The notes beneath the pieces are model-generated. The model did no database searches, had not been told where the DNA came from, and worked only from the letters and a program-made list of their open reading frames with translations. A DNA stretch of 15,223 nucleotides, taken from the NCBI GenBank assembly GCA_003161495.1, contig PMOP01000526.1:1693-16915 (forward strand). Direction: 5' to 3'. Source of the DNA: Acidobacteriota bacterium. Lineage in GTDB: Bacteria; Acidobacteriota; Terriglobia; Acidiferrales; UBA7541. This document shows, in pieces, positions 13,757 through 15,223 of this stretch. The stretch's first letter is position 1; every line of letters begins with the position of its first letter. A program made the translations under genes and the position numbers.

Positions 13757-14161
13757 ATGCGACTGGGCATCTTTTCGGTTTCTCTCGCCGCTGCGCTCGT
13801 TCTGACGATTCAAGTCTCCGCAAAGCAACAGACGCTTGTGCCGATTCCCGCGAAGATTATGGGAGCTAAAACAATCTTCGTTGAAAATCAAAGCGGCTAT
13901 GATCGTGCACGCGATGAATTTGCGGACGAATTGGGAAAGTGGAATCGCCTACATATCGTCTATGACAAGACAGGTGCTGACTTGGTGGTGGTTCTGACTG
14001 CTCTTGACGCGCGGCGAAGTACATCGATTGCTTTTTTCGATCCGACGACGGGCGACAAAATCTGGGCTAACTCGATGACGTGGAGCGATCGAGGAGCTGT
14101 CCGGGATTTGCTGGGTGATTTGAAGCAGAGAATCGAAAAGCAAGAGCAAGTAGGTCGGTAG
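13757..14161 (+). CDS. Small exported protein of unknown function
   Basis: A 134-residue protein with an N-terminal signal peptide (MRLGIFSVSLAAALVLTIQVSA, cleavage near residue 22). The ATG at 13757 is chosen over an in-frame upstream one at 13592 because GGGAGGTGAT (13744-13753) precedes it and the signal peptide begins there. The mature part alternates strands and helices: AKTIFVENQSGYDRARDEF, an amphipathic helix ending in ELGKWNRLHIVYD, then GADLVVVLTALD, SIAFFDPTTGDKIWAN and a C-terminal charged helix. The pattern, a helix followed by a strand and ADxVVxL, resembles small alpha/beta periplasmic domains of unknown role that seem frequent in Acidobacteria. There is no catalytic motif. The promoter candidate at 13683-13711 suggests a separate transcript. 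Confidence 0.7.
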   Translation: MRLGIFSVSLAAALVLTIQVSAKQQTLVPIPAKIMGAKTIFVENQSGYDRARDEFADELGKWNRLHIVYDKTGADLVVVLTALDARRSTSIAFFDPTTGDKIWANSMTWSDRGAVRDLLGDLKQRIEKQEQVGR

Positions 14162-14258
14162 TGTCCACCATAAATTAATTGTAACTCCGGCGAAGCCCTT
14201 CCTATGAGCGGACCCAATGCTCCACGCAGGCTTTTGCCTATAATTTCAAACTGACCTG

Positions 14259-14447
14259 TTATCCACGCTTCCGTTTAGCTTTATTGTCAACCAAGGCTGC
14301 TGCCGCGATTCTCGGGACGTGAATAATTGAAAGGTTATGCGAAATCTTAATGCAGTCCTGATTGGGTTCTGCCCCGCAGAGAGGACAGAGAAGACTGAGC
14401 GGGCTTGTCGGAAGCGTGTCTGGGATTGAGACTTTTATTTTTGCCAT
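14259..14447 (-). CDS. Small zinc-finger-like protein (CxxC-x7-C-x10-H)
   Basis: A 62-residue protein from the ATG at 14447; a GTG two codons upstream (14453) is possible. Counting from the GTG, the core has Cys23 and Cys26 in CPLCGAEP, Cys34 in QDCIK and His45 in IIHVPRIAAA. This spacing and the trailing R-xxA match a common small protein family in phages, actinobacteria and other bacteria (CPxCGAxPGxxC ... HxxR), likely binding one zinc ion. The tail is basic (KAKRKRG), which would suit nucleic-acid binding. It stands alone, antisense to its neighbours, and has no strong ribosome site. The function is unknown. Confidence 0.6.
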   Translation of the reverse strand: MAKIKVSIPDTLPTSPLSLLCPLCGAEPNQDCIKISHNLSIIHVPRIAAAALVDNKAKRKRG

Positions 14448-14522
14448 ACCCACAGCATCGCATGTCGAGGAGATGATAGCTATGGCCAGAACCTATGTGA
14501 ATTCGAACAGACTCACTCCACA

Positions 14523-15223
<701 letters not shown>

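Overview
The window looks like a piece of an acidobacterial chromosome (Terriglobia / Koribacter-like; inferred). The clues are a very long Oar-type TonB-dependent receptor with an N-terminal carboxypeptidase-regulatory domain, two large secreted lipoproteins made of repeated GRGT-motif units, a secreted phosphoesterase and several REP-like palindromes. No rRNA, tRNA or CRISPR array was seen.

The two ends are housekeeping genes on the + strand, each cut by the window edge. kdsB (2-724) makes CMP-Kdo from Kdo and CTP for lipopolysaccharide. pyrG (14629 onward) makes CTP. These two are direct neighbours in many Gram-negative genomes. Here they are separated by about 13.9 kb of accessory DNA, and pyrG has its own near-consensus promoter (14523-14551).

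Region by region: 725-966 is a convergent gap holding an inverted pair of GTAG-type REP hairpins. From 967 to 9271, three genes on the minus strand encode cell-envelope proteins: a TonB-dependent receptor, lipoprotein A and lipoprotein B. Lipoproteins A and B are paralogues, each with two Ig-like domains followed by four repeated units. A second inverted REP pair, with a different stem sequence but the same layout, lies between them (7033-7096). From 9588 to 11945 is a 2.36 kb IS1595-family element bounded by 32-bp imperfect inverted repeats. It carries a complete transposase and three passenger genes: a winged-helix protein, an overlapping 88-residue unknown, and a 43-residue basic peptide that may be leaderless. 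A leader with three hairpins precedes the passengers. This is a 'transporter IS' layout.

From 12229 to 14161 are a secreted PF04185-type phosphoesterase and a small exported protein of unknown function, separated by a long palindrome. A short minus-strand gene (14259-14447) encodes a CxxC-C-H zinc-finger-like protein. The most interesting parts are the passenger module of the IS1595 element with its structured leader, the two distinct REP doublets of shared architecture, and the paired repeat lipoproteins.
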